Part shown: positions 18,684 through 28,597 of the stretch, piece by piece
Layout: every line of letters starts with the position of its first letter
How positions within the stretch are numbered: the first letter of the stretch is position 1
Source: an uncultured Eggerthella sp.
Lineage (GTDB): Bacteria > Actinomycetota > Coriobacteriia > Coriobacteriales > Eggerthellaceae
DNA: 64,000 bases
Direction of reading: 5' to 3'
Assembly (NCBI GenBank): GCA_900540345.1
Contig: UQFK01000003.1
Location: 62,001-126,000 of the forward strand
Position numbers and translations under genes: made by a program
The notes under the pieces: generated by a model
The model's input: only the letters and a program-made list of their open reading frames with translations
Database searches by the model: none
What the model was told of the DNA's origin: nothing

Positions 18684-19562
18684 ATGTTCATCAAATCGGA
18701 TCTTGCGCGGGCAATCCCGCTTCCCGATCCTCAAGCAAATAAGTATTCGCGCGGAAAATGCGTGGTAGTGGCGGGCTCCGAGCCTTATCCTGGAGCGGCT
18801 TGTCTTTCAGCTTGGGCATCTCAATATATGGGCGCTGGTTACACTGAAGTGTTCACTGCACCGCGAAATCGAAACATCTTGCAGATTCGCAGACCCTCGC
18901 TTGTGGTTCGTTCGTTTAGGGAATGCAGGGCAAAACGTCTCATGTCGCCTGATCATCCAGGTGCGGTTGTATGTGGTCCAGGTATTGATGTGGATGACAA
19001 GCACGCCTTTGATCTGTGTGAGAGTCTTATTGCCAAAGTAAAACACCCCCTTTTGTTGGACGGGGGAGCACTCTCTTTCATCGCTACGAAAGAAGGGCGA
19101 AAAGCGTTGCGTAGACGAGCAACGAAGAAGCGCTCTACCGTGCTTACGCCCCATGAAGGGGAGGCAGCGCGTCTCGCAAAGCCTATAGGCATCTTGCCTG
19201 ACGACATTCAAAAAGCGGCTGAGAAGCTCGCGCGCTCTTATAAGACGATCGTGGTTCTGAAAGGTCCTGAAACTGTCATTTCTGATGGGACGCGTACCGA
19301 GATATTCACGCACGGCACACCTGCGCTTGCAAAAGCAGGGACGGGTGATGTGCTCTCGGGTGTGATCGGCGGTCTTCTGGCGCAAGGAGTTGATCCCTTC
19401 ACGGCAGCATACTTGGGCGTTGCGCTTCATGCGCGTGCAGGCTCGATCGCGGCAGAGTGTATGACAGAAGTGAGCGTGTGCGCTGAAGACGTGATCGATG
19501 CACTCCCCGAAGCGCTTTGTGAATATTTAGATTCGATCGATGATGAAGGATTGTTGCGATGA
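18684..19562 (+). CDS. nnrD: ADP-dependent NAD(P)H-hydrate dehydratase
   Basis: Metabolite-repair enzyme (YjeF C-terminal/CARKD family) that dehydrates damaged NADHX and NADPHX with ADP. 292 residues, single domain. Visible motifs: VVAGSEPYPGAACLSA near the N-terminus, PHEGEAARL, and the ribokinase-fold GTGDVLSGVIGGLLAQG. The N-terminal epimerase domain found in fused NnrDE is absent. GAGGAAG precedes the ATG. Its stop overlaps the ligA start (ATGA). Confidence 0.88.
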   Translation: MFIKSDLARAIPLPDPQANKYSRGKCVVVAGSEPYPGAACLSAWASQYMGAGYTEVFTAPRNRNILQIRRPSLVVRSFRECRAKRLMSPDHPGAVVCGPGIDVDDKHAFDLCESLIAKVKHPLLLDGGALSFIATKEGRKALRRRATKKRSTVLTPHEGEAARLAKPIGILPDDIQKAAEKLARSYKTIVVLKGPETVISDGTRTEIFTHGTPALAKAGTGDVLSGVIGGLLAQGVDPFTAAYLGVALHARAGSIAAECMTEVSVCAEDVIDALPEALCEYLDSIDDEGLLR

Positions 19563-21655
19563 CCAGTGGCATGAGTCAGGACGATGCTTTTCAGCGCATC
19601 CAAAAGCTGCGTGAAGAGATCGAACATCATAGCTATCTCTATTATGTGAAGGATGCGCCTGAGATATCAGATGCAGCATTCGATTCGTTGTTGCGCGATC
19701 TAGATAAGCTCGAAAAGAAATACCCGCAATTTCTTGACCCTTCATCGCCAACACAGCGCGTGGGTGGTGCTGTTGCCACTCAATTCAACCCCGTGCATCA
19801 TGCAAGTCGCATGTTCTCACTTGATAATGCGCTCGATACCGATGAGCTTGAGGCGTGGATGGATCGCGTGGAGGCTCATTTCGGGCGATTTGTCCCAGTC
19901 GTATGTGAGCTCAAGATCGATGGTTCTTCGATTGCGCTTACGTATGATCAGGGCTCGCTTGTCATTGCGGCAACGCGCGGCGATGGTACTACGGGCGAAG
20001 ACGTGACGGTGAATGTGCGCACGGTTCGCGATATTCCGCTGCAGCTTACGAAAGCGGGTATAGCGGGTATTGTCGATGCTGATGAGCCTATTGAGGTGCG
20101 TGGCGAGATCTACATGTCGAAAGCAAGCTTCGAGAAGCTGAATCGCCAGGCTGAACAAGAAGGCAAGGCGCTCTTTGCGAATCCACGTAATGCCGCAGCG
20201 GGTAGTATGCGTCAGAAAGATTATCACGTGACAGCAAAGCGCGATCTCTCGACATTCATCTATGCGATCGGTGACGATGCGCGAATCACTGCAACTTCGC
20301 AGTGGGAGTTGCTTGAGTGGCTGCGCGCTTGTGGCTTTCACGTGAACCCCGATGTGAAGCGGTGTGAATCCCGCAAAGAAGCACTCGATTTTTGTAAGCA
20401 TTGTCTCGAGATGCGTGATGAGCTCGCTTATGATATCGATGGTGTAGTCGTGAAGATCGACTCGTTTGCCGAGCAGCGCGAGCTTGGTTATACCGCGCGA
20501 GCACCACGTTGGGCTATTGCCTATAAATTCCCACCGGAAGAGAAGACGACACTTCTGCGCGACATCACGATTCAGGTTGGTCGCACAGGTGCGCAGACGC
20601 CAGTTGCAGAGCTCGAACCCGTACGCGTTGCCGGTTCGGTCGTCGCGCGTGCGACGCTTCATAATAGCGATGAGATCAAGCGCAAGAACCTGCGTATCGG
20701 CGATACCGTCGTAGTGCGTAAGGCGGGTGATGTTATTCCTGAAGTGCTGGGTCCTATTCTTTCGTTGCGTCCTCTCGATTCGGTGCCGTGGCAGATGCCT
20801 ACTACTTGTCCGAGTTGTGGCTCTCCAGTTGTGCGTGAGGAAGGCGAGGCGGTCTATCGCTGTGTTTCGCTCGATTGTCCTGCGCAGGCAAAGGAGCGTT
20901 TGCTCCACTGGGCAAGTCGTGGTGCACTTGATATCGAAGGTATGGGGGACGAGATCATCGGTCGCTTGCTTGCGACGAACAAGGTAAAGGATGTTGCAGA
21001 TTATTACCAGCTCACTGAAGCACAGCTGGCTTCGCTCGATATGAATCGCGTGAACAAGGATGGTGAGCCGATCATGCTCGGCGAGACGGTGGCACAGAAG
21101 CTCATCGCTGCTCTCGCGGAGTCGAAAACGCGTCCACTGGCACGTCTTGTCTTTGGTCTGGGCATTCGTCATGTAGGGAAGACTACGGCAGAGATGCTCG
21201 TACAAGCTTATCCGTCTATCGCTGCACTTTCGCAGGCAAGTGTAGAAGAGCTTTCGGCTATACCGGGCATCGGCCTTGTTATCGCAGAGAGCGTGCATTC
21301 GTTCTTGGCGAATGAGGTGAACCAGGCTGTGTTGGCACGCTTAGAATCGGAAGGTTTTGTACTTGCTGAAGAAGTTACCGAAAAAGGTGACCAACCGCTC
21401 GATGGCTTGACGTTCGTTCTGACGGGAAGCCTGGTCGAATCAGGTATGACACGTGATGAGGCGGGTGAGCGCTTGAAGGCGTTAGGTGCGAAGGTTGCAG
21501 GCAGTGTCTCGAAGAGGACGAGCTATGTGATCTGCGGACAAGATGCTGGTTCGAAGCGCACGAAGGCAGAGACGCTGGGTGTGCCGATCCTGACGGAGCG
21601 ACAATTCCTGCGTATTCTCGATGAAGGCGCTATCCCTGACGACTTGAGTGCATAG
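19559..21655 (+). CDS. ligA: NAD-dependent DNA ligase
   Basis: 698-residue replicative ligase. Domains in order: Ia/adenylation with the nucleotidyl-accepting Lys119 in CELKIDGSS, OB fold, a Cys4 zinc finger (CPSCG and CVSLDCP, near residues 420-445), helix-hairpin-helix repeats (LSAIPGIG), and a C-terminal BRCT domain (LDGLTFVLTGSL to the end). Standard length. Translationally coupled to the preceding gene by a 4-bp overlap. Confidence 0.97.
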   Translation: MTSGMSQDDAFQRIQKLREEIEHHSYLYYVKDAPEISDAAFDSLLRDLDKLEKKYPQFLDPSSPTQRVGGAVATQFNPVHHASRMFSLDNALDTDELEAWMDRVEAHFGRFVPVVCELKIDGSSIALTYDQGSLVIAATRGDGTTGEDVTVNVRTVRDIPLQLTKAGIAGIVDADEPIEVRGEIYMSKASFEKLNRQAEQEGKALFANPRNAAAGSMRQKDYHVTAKRDLSTFIYAIGDDARITATSQWELLEWLRACGFHVNPDVKRCESRKEALDFCKHCLEMRDELAYDIDGVVVKIDSFAEQRELGYTARAPRWAIAYKFPPEEKTTLLRDITIQVGRTGAQTPVAELEPVRVAGSVVARATLHNSDEIKRKNLRIGDTVVVRKAGDVIPEVLGPILSLRPLDSVPWQMPTTCPSCGSPVVREEGEAVYRCVSLDCPAQAKERLLHWASRGALDIEGMGDEIIGRLLATNKVKDVADYYQLTEAQLASLDMNRVNKDGEPIMLGETVAQKLIAALAESKTRPLARLVFGLGIRHVGKTTAEMLVQAYPSIAALSQASVEELSAIPGIGLVIAESVHSFLANEVNQAVLARLESEGFVLAEEVTEKGDQPLDGLTFVLTGSLVESGMTRDEAGERLKALGAKVAGSVSKRTSYVICGQDAGSKRTKAETLGVPILTERQFLRILDEGAIPDDLSA

Positions 21656-21715
21656 TACGATGGATGCTTGAAACGCTTGCTCGACGCACTATGGCATGAT
21701 CGATCCAGATAGAAT

Positions 21716-22477
21716 ATGACAAAGAAGCGAAGACTTGATGAAATACTCGTTGAGCAGGGATATTTCCCTGATGCGGATGCAGTGCTTCGTGCGGTGATCG
21801 CGCGTGAGGTGCGCGTCGATGACGTGTATGTCACGAGTGCTGCTATCAAGGTTTTGCCTGATGCTGACATCTTCATCAGGTCGAAGAATCGCAAGAATCC
21901 TTCAGATATAAAGGGTCGTGTATTCGTCTCGCGTGGTGGTCATAAGCTGCAAGGTGCACTCGATGCGTTTGCGGTTGATGTCTCTGGCAAGCGCTGCATC
22001 GATATCGGTTCGTCGACGGGCGGTTTTACTGATTGCCTCTTGCAGGCTGGAGCAGCTGAGGTAGCCTGTGTTGATGTGAATTATGGACAGCTTGCCTGGA
22101 AGATCAGGCAGGATGTGCGTGTAAGCGTGTTCGAGCGCACCAATATCCGTCTTGTGTCGCCCGAAAGCCTCGGTGCGCCATTCGATGTGATCGTATGTGA
22201 TCTCTCATTCATCGGAATGGCGTCGCTTGTATCTGTGTTCGCTGCGCTCGCACACGAGCAAAGTATGTTCTTCGGGCTCATCAAGCCCCAATTTGAGAGC
22301 AGACATGATGAGACTGAAGGTGGCATCGTCACCGATGAAGCGGTTCGTAAGCGTGTGGTAGCCGAAGTCGAATCCGCGCTCGAAGCAGTTGGCTTCAGCG
22401 TTGAAGGCGTGATCGAGTCGCCCATCAAGGGCGCTGAAGGTAACATCGAGTATCTTGTCTACGCGATCTATGCGTAA
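21716..22477 (+). CDS. tlyA: TlyA-family rRNA 2'-O-methyltransferase
   Basis: 253-residue rRNA methyltransferase; in mycobacteria TlyA methylates 16S C1409 and 23S C1920. An N-terminal S4 RNA-binding domain (RLDEILVEQGYF, about 1-65) is followed by an FtsJ-like Rossmann domain with the SAM motif CIDIGSSTGGFTDCLLQAGA, and with K, D, K and E family residues (RGGHKL, CDLSF, IKPQFE). The ribosome-binding site is weak. It lies 60 bp downstream of ligA on the same strand. Confidence 0.92.
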   Translation: MTKKRRLDEILVEQGYFPDADAVLRAVIAREVRVDDVYVTSAAIKVLPDADIFIRSKNRKNPSDIKGRVFVSRGGHKLQGALDAFAVDVSGKRCIDIGSSTGGFTDCLLQAGAAEVACVDVNYGQLAWKIRQDVRVSVFERTNIRLVSPESLGAPFDVIVCDLSFIGMASLVSVFAALAHEQSMFFGLIKPQFESRHDETEGGIVTDEAVRKRVVAEVESALEAVGFSVEGVIESPIKGAEGNIEYLVYAIYA

Positions 22478-22495
22478 GTTTATATGTTCAGTACT

Positions 22496-22522
22496 CAACA
22501 AAATGAGCACCCGAAGGTGCTC
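22496..22522 (-). terminator. Terminator of the DUF711 gene
   Basis: GAGCACC and GGTGCTC with a four-base loop; on the minus strand the stem is followed by ATTTTGTTG. It serves the leftward gene that ends at 22546 and lies between it and the convergent tlyA. Confidence 0.7.
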
Positions 22523-22545
22523 AAAAAAACGCTGTTTTCCCTGCT

Positions 22546-23910
22546 CTAATTCTTGAGCGAATTGAGTGGGGCAGGCATGCGACCGCCACGATGAGCAAAC
22601 ACCGTTCCTGCGAACTGATTCACCGGCATGACCGGAGCATAGCCGAGCAAACCTCCAAAATCGAGTTGATCGCCTACGCTGTGTCCAATAGCAGGGATAA
22701 GGCGTACTGCGGTGGTCTTGTTGTTGATCATACCGATCGCGCATTCATCTGCGATGATGCCGAAGATGGTTTCTACGCTGGTGTCTCCTGGAACCGCGAT
22801 CATGTCGAGACCGACCGAGCACACGCACGTCATTGCTTCGAGCTTCTCGATAGAGAGTGCACCATCTTCTGCTGCTTTGATCATGCCAGCATCTTCTGAG
22901 ACGGGGATGAATGCACCTGACAGACCGCCCACAGAAGAAGAAGCCATGACACCGCCTTTCTTTACGGCATCATTGAGCATTGCAAGCGCTGCTGTGGTAC
23001 CCGGACCGCCACACTGTCCAACACCGATCGCTTCGATGATCTCGGCGACCGAATCACTTTCAGCAGGTGTAGGCGCAAGAGACAGGTCAAGGATGCCTTT
23101 TTCAACACCAAGTCGTTTGCTGGCTTCACGCGAAATGAGCTCACCGGCGCGCGTGATCTTGAACGCTGTCGCTTTGATGGCTTCTGCGATGCTCGTAAGG
23201 TCGGCTTCTGGTGAGATGCCGCGGAGAACTGCATTCACTACACCAGGTCCAGATACGCCTACATTCACAACAGAATCTGCCTCGCCTGAGCCATGAAACG
23301 CGCCTGCCATGAAAGGATTATCTTCTACAGCATTGCAGAAAACGACCAGCTTACCAGCGCCGATGCACTGGCGATCAGCCGTGAGTTCAGCTGCCTTGCG
23401 CACGATGCCTGCCATCTTGAAAACGGCATCCATATTGATACCGGCACGGGTTGAGCCAACATTTACAGATGCACATACGCGCTCAGTGGTGGCAAGCGCT
23501 TCAGGGATGGAATCCATGAGCTTATGATCGGCTGCAGATGCACCTTTATGCACGAGAGCAGAAAAGCCACCGATGAAATCGACACCCACTTCGGCACCGG
23601 CTTTGTCCATAGCGCGAGCGATGGGAGAGAGGTCACTTGATGTAGCTGCTGCGCAAATCTCTGCAATCGGGGTGACTGAGATGCGCTTGTTCACAATAGG
23701 GATACCATACTCACGCTCGAGCTGGTCTGCCGTTGGCACCAGGTTCTCTGCCGCTATAGTAAGGCGATCATAGACCTTGCGTGCAATCGTATCGACATCT
23801 TCATGACTGCAACCGCGTAGGTTGAGGCCGAGCGTAATCGTGCGAATATCCAGGTGTTGTTTGCTCACCATCGCGAGCGTTTCGGCGATCTCTTCAGGTG
23901 TAATTTGCAT
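22546..23910 (-). CDS. UPF0210/DUF711 (PFL-family) protein
   Basis: Conserved 454-residue cytosolic protein of the DUF711/UPF0210 family, which has a fold related to pyruvate formate-lyase but no assigned activity. The family's Gly/Asn-rich blocks are visible (VNVGSTRAGINMDAV, GAFHGSGEADSVVNVGVSGPGVV, QCGGPGTTAALAML). AAGGA lies just upstream of the ATG. Elsewhere the family is usually preceded by a small ACT-domain protein; no such gene is present here. Confidence 0.85.
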   Translation of the reverse strand: MQITPEEIAETLAMVSKQHLDIRTITLGLNLRGCSHEDVDTIARKVYDRLTIAAENLVPTADQLEREYGIPIVNKRISVTPIAEICAAATSSDLSPIARAMDKAGAEVGVDFIGGFSALVHKGASAADHKLMDSIPEALATTERVCASVNVGSTRAGINMDAVFKMAGIVRKAAELTADRQCIGAGKLVVFCNAVEDNPFMAGAFHGSGEADSVVNVGVSGPGVVNAVLRGISPEADLTSIAEAIKATAFKITRAGELISREASKRLGVEKGILDLSLAPTPAESDSVAEIIEAIGVGQCGGPGTTAALAMLNDAVKKGGVMASSSVGGLSGAFIPVSEDAGMIKAAEDGALSIEKLEAMTCVCSVGLDMIAVPGDTSVETIFGIIADECAIGMINNKTTAVRLIPAIGHSVGDQLDFGGLLGYAPVMPVNQFAGTVFAHRGGRMPAPLNSLKN

Positions 23911-23974
23911 GGTATTCCTTCGAAAAAGGGCTGTTGACTGTTTAAGGATAAATAATGTTCAGTAAAATAGCCAT

Positions 23975-26900
23975 ATGAATGATTCAACTACCTTACCAAA
24001 TCTGCACCTCGGTGTAGATGTCGGTTCTACCACCGTGAAAGCCGCGGTGTTGAACGACCAAAATGAGATCGTCTTTGCGGTCTATAAACGCCACCACGCC
24101 GATGTGCGTGCTACTGTCCTTGAAGTGCTGAAAGAGGCGGCACAGCAATTTCCTGATCAAGAGGTTACGGTAGCTATCACAGGATCTGGTGGTCTATTGC
24201 TCTCTCAATGGCTCGGCATTGAATTCGTGCAGGAGGTTATCGCGTCAAAAACGGCGGTAGAAACCTTCATTCCGAAGACCGATGTTGCCATTGAGCTTGG
24301 TGGCGAAGATGCAAAGATCATCTATTTCGACGATGGTATCGAACAGCGCATGAACGGCACCTGCGCAGGCGGTACAGGTGCATTCATCGATCAGATGGCA
24401 GCGCTGCTTGATACGGATGCTACGGGTCTCAATGAGCTAGCAGAAAGCCATACGATCCTCTATCCCATTGCTTCACGCTGCGGTGTTTTCGCCAAGACCG
24501 ATGTACAGCCGCTTCTTAACGAAGGCGCGAAGAAGCAAGATATCGCTGCATCGATCTTCCAATCAGTTGTTACGCAGACCATTTCTGGCCTTGCGTGTGG
24601 TCGTCCTATACGTGGCAATGTTGCTTTTTTGGGTGGCCCACTGCAATATCTGCCGCAACTGCGCGAGCGCTTCTATGAAACGCTCGAACTTGACGACGAT
24701 CATATCATCGTACCTGATAATGCACATCTTTTCGTTGCGAGTGGATGCGCGATCGCAGGCGCGAAGACACGGGATGTAAAACCCGAGAGACTCTCTGATC
24801 TGGTCACGCGTCTTGAGAATCTGGGCGATGTGCAAGGCTCCGAGGTCGTGCGCTTGGCGCCACTGTTCGCAAACGATGAAGAGCTACAGGAGTTCAAAGC
24901 GCGCCACGATGCGGAAACGGTACGTCGCAGCGCGCTCGAAAGCTATCGTGGAACGGCGTTTCTTGGTATCGATGCTGGCTCGACTACCTTCAAAGCGGCA
25001 CTTATTGCTGAAGATGGTGCGCTTTTATGGTCGAGTTACGCGAACAACAAGGGCGATGTGCTTGGATGCGCGAAGGCACGCATGGCAGAACTCTATCAGG
25101 CACTGCCGCGCGATCCTGAAACAGGCGAAGCGCTGATCACTATCGGTCATGCTACGGTAACCGGTTATGGCGAAGGCCTTTTGCTTGAGGCGTTGCGTCT
25201 CGATTCAGGCGAGATCGAGACTGTTGCGCATCTCCGCGGTGCCCAAGAGATGCTGCCTGGTGTCGAATTCATCTTGGATATCGGTGGGCAGGATATGAAG
25301 TGCTTGCGCGTGAAGGATGGGGTCATCGATCACATCATGCTCAACGAAGCGTGCTCTTCTGGTTGCGGAAGCTTCATTGAGAGCTTCGCAAGTGGACTTA
25401 ATCTGGATGTTTCTGAATTCGCACAGAGTGCGATCGGCGCAGAGAATCCTGTTGATCTGGGAAGTCGTTGCACGGTCTTTATGAATTCGCGTGTGAAGCA
25501 AGCTCAGAAGGAAGGCGCTACGGTTGGCGATATCGCGGCAGGTCTTGCGATCTCGGTAATCAAGAATGCGCTGTTCAAGGTCATCAAGATCCGCGATCCT
25601 CACGATGTGGGTACGAAGGTTATCGTGCAGGGTGGCACATTTTTAAACGATGCGGTCTTGCGCGCATTCGAGCAGCTTGCTGGCGTGGATGCGGTCCGTC
25701 CAGATATTGCAGGTAATATGGGTGCTTATGGCGCTGCGCTCTTGGCGCGCGATCGTTTCCATGGCGCCATCGATCCGATCGCCTCTAATATGCTTTCGCT
25801 TGATGCGATCGAGGCATTGGACCCAAGTCATAAAACGCTTCGTTGCAAAGGATGCTCGAACAGTTGCATGCTCACGGTGAACGATTTCGGCCTCGATGAG
25901 GAGACGGGCAAACGTCGCCGTTTCATAACGGGCAATCGCTGCGAAAAAGGGGAGAGTCTTGGCTCTGGTAAAGAAAAGAGTACGGTCCCAAATCTCTTCG
26001 AGTGGAAGACCAAGCGCTTGTTCGACGATTACGAACCGCTCGCTATCGAGCATGCTCCACGCGGTACGGTAGGTATGCCTCGTGCGCTCAACATGTACGA
26101 GAACTATCCGTTCTGGTTCACGTTCTTTACCAAGCTCGGCTATCGTGTGGTACTCTCTGATCCCTCTACGAAGAAGACCTACGAAGCGGGTATCGAATCG
26201 ATGCCGTCTGAATCGGTCTGTTATCCTGCGAAGCTCTCGCATGGTCACATCATGAATCTGCTTGCGAAAGAGCCCGATCTCATCTGGATGCCCTGTTCGA
26301 AATGGGAACGCCAGGAAGACGAGACTGCGGGTAATCACTTCAATTGTCCAATCGTTGCGAGCTATCCAGAGGCATTGCGTCTGAACATCGATGAATTGCA
26401 AGATTCCGATACCGCTTTTGTTTCACCATGGCTTCCGTACCACGATAAAGAGAAGCTGAAGAAGCGCCTGCACGATACGTTTGCGGGTGAATATGCTGAA
26501 GCGCTCAGTAAACGTGCAGCACTTCCTACACAAGCCGAGATCGACGCTGCGGTCGATGCGGCCTGGGAAGAGGATGAATCGTTCAAGCGCGATATCCGCC
26601 GTAAGGGCACCGAGACGCTTGCTTGGATGGAAGAGACGGGCACGCACGGTATTGTGCTCGCAGGTAGGCCATATCATCAAGACCCCGAGATCAACCATGC
26701 TATTCCCGAGCTTCTTACAAGCTTTGGATTGGCAGTGCTCACGGAAGACTCGATCGCCCACTTAGGTCAGCTCGAGCGTCCGATTCGCGTGGTCGATCAA
26801 TGGATGTACCATACGCGTCTTTATGCGGCCGCAAAGGTGGTTACGCAGCGTGATGATCTCGATCTCATTCAATTGAACTCATTTGGTTGCGGTCTCGATG

Positions 26901-28591
26901 CGCTTACCACCGATCAGGTGCAAGAAGTGCTCGAAGCAGCTGACAAGGTCTATACCGTTCTCAAGATCGATGAAGTTTCAAATCTGGGCGCTGCACGTAT
27001 TCGCGTACGCAGTTTGCTCGCTGCACTCAAGGATCGTCAAGACCAGATCAGCGAAGAGCTTGCGGATAAACGCGCTGAACAGCTCGGTTGTCCTGCAGCT
27101 AATATCTGCATCGAAGATATCGATTCGCTCGTACCAGATTCGTTCACCGAGAAGGCCGATGGTGTTCGCACGCACGAGCAGGTTGAGCAGCGCGAAGGTG
27201 CTTCGACCGAATTCGAGCGTCCGCAATTCACTGAGCAGATGAAGGAAGAGGGCTATACCATCCTTGCTCCGCAGATGGCGCCATATCATTTCGAGTTGCT
27301 CGTCCCGATCTTCAAACGCAATGGATACAATGTTGAACTGCTACCGAGTGTCGATCATGGTGCAGTCGATGCAGGTCTCAAATACGTTAATAATGATATT
27401 TGTTATCCGTCGATCCTCGTTACTGGCCAGATCATGGAAGCGGTGATGAGCGGTAAGTACGATACAGACAAGCTGGCGGTACTCATCACGCAGACAGGTG
27501 GCGGTTGCCGTGCGACGAATTATATCTCGCTCATACGAAAGGCCTTGAAGTCGGTTGGACTGGGACATATTCCCGTCATCGCGATCTCGTTCAAAGACTT
27601 GGGTGAGGTAAACCCTGGTTTCAAGATCACGCCTTCTATGCTCTATCAGGCGGTCTATGCGCTGCAATATGGTGACTTGTTGATGATGTGTCTATATCGC
27701 ACTCGTCCTTACGAGATCGAGCCGGGTAGTGCTGAGCGGCTCTTCGATTACTGGATGGCAAAATGCAAAGAGCAGCTGATGCGTGGCGTGAAAATGTCCG
27801 AATTCAAAAAGACCGTGAACCGGATCGTTGAAGATTTCGACACGCTTCCGCTTCAGGGCGAAGGTACGAAACCGAAGGTCGGTGTGGTAGGCGAGATCTT
27901 GGTGAAGTTCCATCCAACTGCCAATAACCAGGTGGTCGATCAGATCGAGGCCGAAGGCTGCGAAGTTGTGGTGCCGGGGCTGATCGAGTTCTTCTTATTT
28001 GGTATCGCAGGAGGTATCTTCCAGCGTGATATCGGTAAATCAGCCAAGAGTGCGTTTGGAAGTCGTATCGGCCTTGAGGCTATTCGCCGGCTGAGACTTC
28101 CTGTTACTAAGGCTCTTGAAAAGAGCCAGCGATTCGAGCCACCAGCGAACATTTATGAGATTGCAGAGTATGCCAAGGAGATCTTGAGCCTGTGTAATTC
28201 CATGGGTGAAGGATGGCTTCTTACGGGCGAGATGGTCGAGCTTATTCGCTCGGGTGCACCGAACATAGTGTGTGCCCAGCCTTTTGCCTGTTTACCAAAT
28301 CACGTGGTGGGCAAAGCGACCATCAAGGAGCTGCGCCGTCGTTATCCAGGTACGAACATCGTTGCGGTCGATTACGATCCAGGTGCTTCTGAGGTTAACC
28401 AGCTCAACCGTATCAAGCTTATGATCTCGGTCGCGAAAGCGAATCTGGCAGAACAGCAAGCGCAGAAAAAGGACGCCGAGCTCTCGGAGAACACGCAGGT
28501 TCTTTTCTCGAAATCGTTGAAGAAGGAATCCGAGCCGAATAAGGTCGAAGATTTTGAAGTGACCGACGTTGCTCGCAACACGAAGGAGTAG
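23975..28591 (+). CDS. Double-ATPase acyl-CoA dehydratase activase-like protein
   Basis: Giant 1538-residue protein of the 2-hydroxyacyl-CoA dehydratase activator group. Order: a first BadF/HgdC-type ASKHA ATPase (about 10-265, LGVDVGSTTVKAAVL, with the Fe-S cysteine in NGTCAGGTGAF); a second one (about 326-590, FLGIDAGSTTFKAALI, with NEACSSGCGSF); a Cys-bearing linker (CKGCSNSC); a DUF2229 domain (about 695-910); and a C-terminal HgdB-like domain (about 1095-1400, with MAPYHFELLVPIFKRNGYN). HgdC proteins use ATP to inject electrons into dehydratases; this fused form probably combines activator and acceptor. Such fusions are common in Clostridia and Coriobacteriia, but substrates are unknown. 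Confidence 0.85.
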   Translation: MNDSTTLPNLHLGVDVGSTTVKAAVLNDQNEIVFAVYKRHHADVRATVLEVLKEAAQQFPDQEVTVAITGSGGLLLSQWLGIEFVQEVIASKTAVETFIPKTDVAIELGGEDAKIIYFDDGIEQRMNGTCAGGTGAFIDQMAALLDTDATGLNELAESHTILYPIASRCGVFAKTDVQPLLNEGAKKQDIAASIFQSVVTQTISGLACGRPIRGNVAFLGGPLQYLPQLRERFYETLELDDDHIIVPDNAHLFVASGCAIAGAKTRDVKPERLSDLVTRLENLGDVQGSEVVRLAPLFANDEELQEFKARHDAETVRRSALESYRGTAFLGIDAGSTTFKAALIAEDGALLWSSYANNKGDVLGCAKARMAELYQALPRDPETGEALITIGHATVTGYGEGLLLEALRLDSGEIETVAHLRGAQEMLPGVEFILDIGGQDMKCLRVKDGVIDHIMLNEACSSGCGSFIESFASGLNLDVSEFAQSAIGAENPVDLGSRCTVFMNSRVKQAQKEGATVGDIAAGLAISVIKNALFKVIKIRDPHDVGTKVIVQGGTFLNDAVLRAFEQLAGVDAVRPDIAGNMGAYGAALLARDRFHGAIDPIASNMLSLDAIEALDPSHKTLRCKGCSNSCMLTVNDFGLDEETGKRRRFITGNRCEKGESLGSGKEKSTVPNLFEWKTKRLFDDYEPLAIEHAPRGTVGMPRALNMYENYPFWFTFFTKLGYRVVLSDPSTKKTYEAGIESMPSESVCYPAKLSHGHIMNLLAKEPDLIWMPCSKWERQEDETAGNHFNCPIVASYPEALRLNIDELQDSDTAFVSPWLPYHDKEKLKKRLHDTFAGEYAEALSKRAALPTQAEIDAAVDAAWEEDESFKRDIRRKGTETLAWMEETGTHGIVLAGRPYHQDPEINHAIPELLTSFGLAVLTEDSIAHLGQLERPIRVVDQWMYHTRLYAAAKVVTQRDDLDLIQLNSFGCGLDALTTDQVQEVLEAADKVYTVLKIDEVSNLGAARIRVRSLLAALKDRQDQISEELADKRAEQLGCPAANICIEDIDSLVPDSFTEKADGVRTHEQVEQREGASTEFERPQFTEQMKEEGYTILAPQMAPYHFELLVPIFKRNGYNVELLPSVDHGAVDAGLKYVNNDICYPSILVTGQIMEAVMSGKYDTDKLAVLITQTGGGCRATNYISLIRKALKSVGLGHIPVIAISFKDLGEVNPGFKITPSMLYQAVYALQYGDLLMMCLYRTRPYEIEPGSAERLFDYWMAKCKEQLMRGVKMSEFKKTVNRIVEDFDTLPLQGEGTKPKVGVVGEILVKFHPTANNQVVDQIEAEGCEVVVPGLIEFFLFGIAGGIFQRDIGKSAKSAFGSRIGLEAIRRLRLPVTKALEKSQRFEPPANIYEIAEYAKEILSLCNSMGEGWLLTGEMVELIRSGAPNIVCAQPFACLPNHVVGKATIKELRRRYPGTNIVAVDYDPGASEVNQLNRIKLMISVAKANLAEQQAQKKDAELSENTQVLFSKSLKKESEPNKVEDFEVTDVARNTKE

Positions 28592-28597
28592 ATGCTC

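Noticed and set aside
19817..21298. 493-codon ORF on the minus strand inside ligA
   Set aside because: It lies wholly opposite ligA, has no ribosome-binding site and its translation is rich in His/Arg/Cys with no domain; it is an antisense shadow of a well-supported gene.
25643..26401. 252-codon minus-strand ORF inside the dehydratase activase gene
   Set aside because: Shadow of the long rightward gene; composition is that of a reversed coding strand and no start signal is seen.
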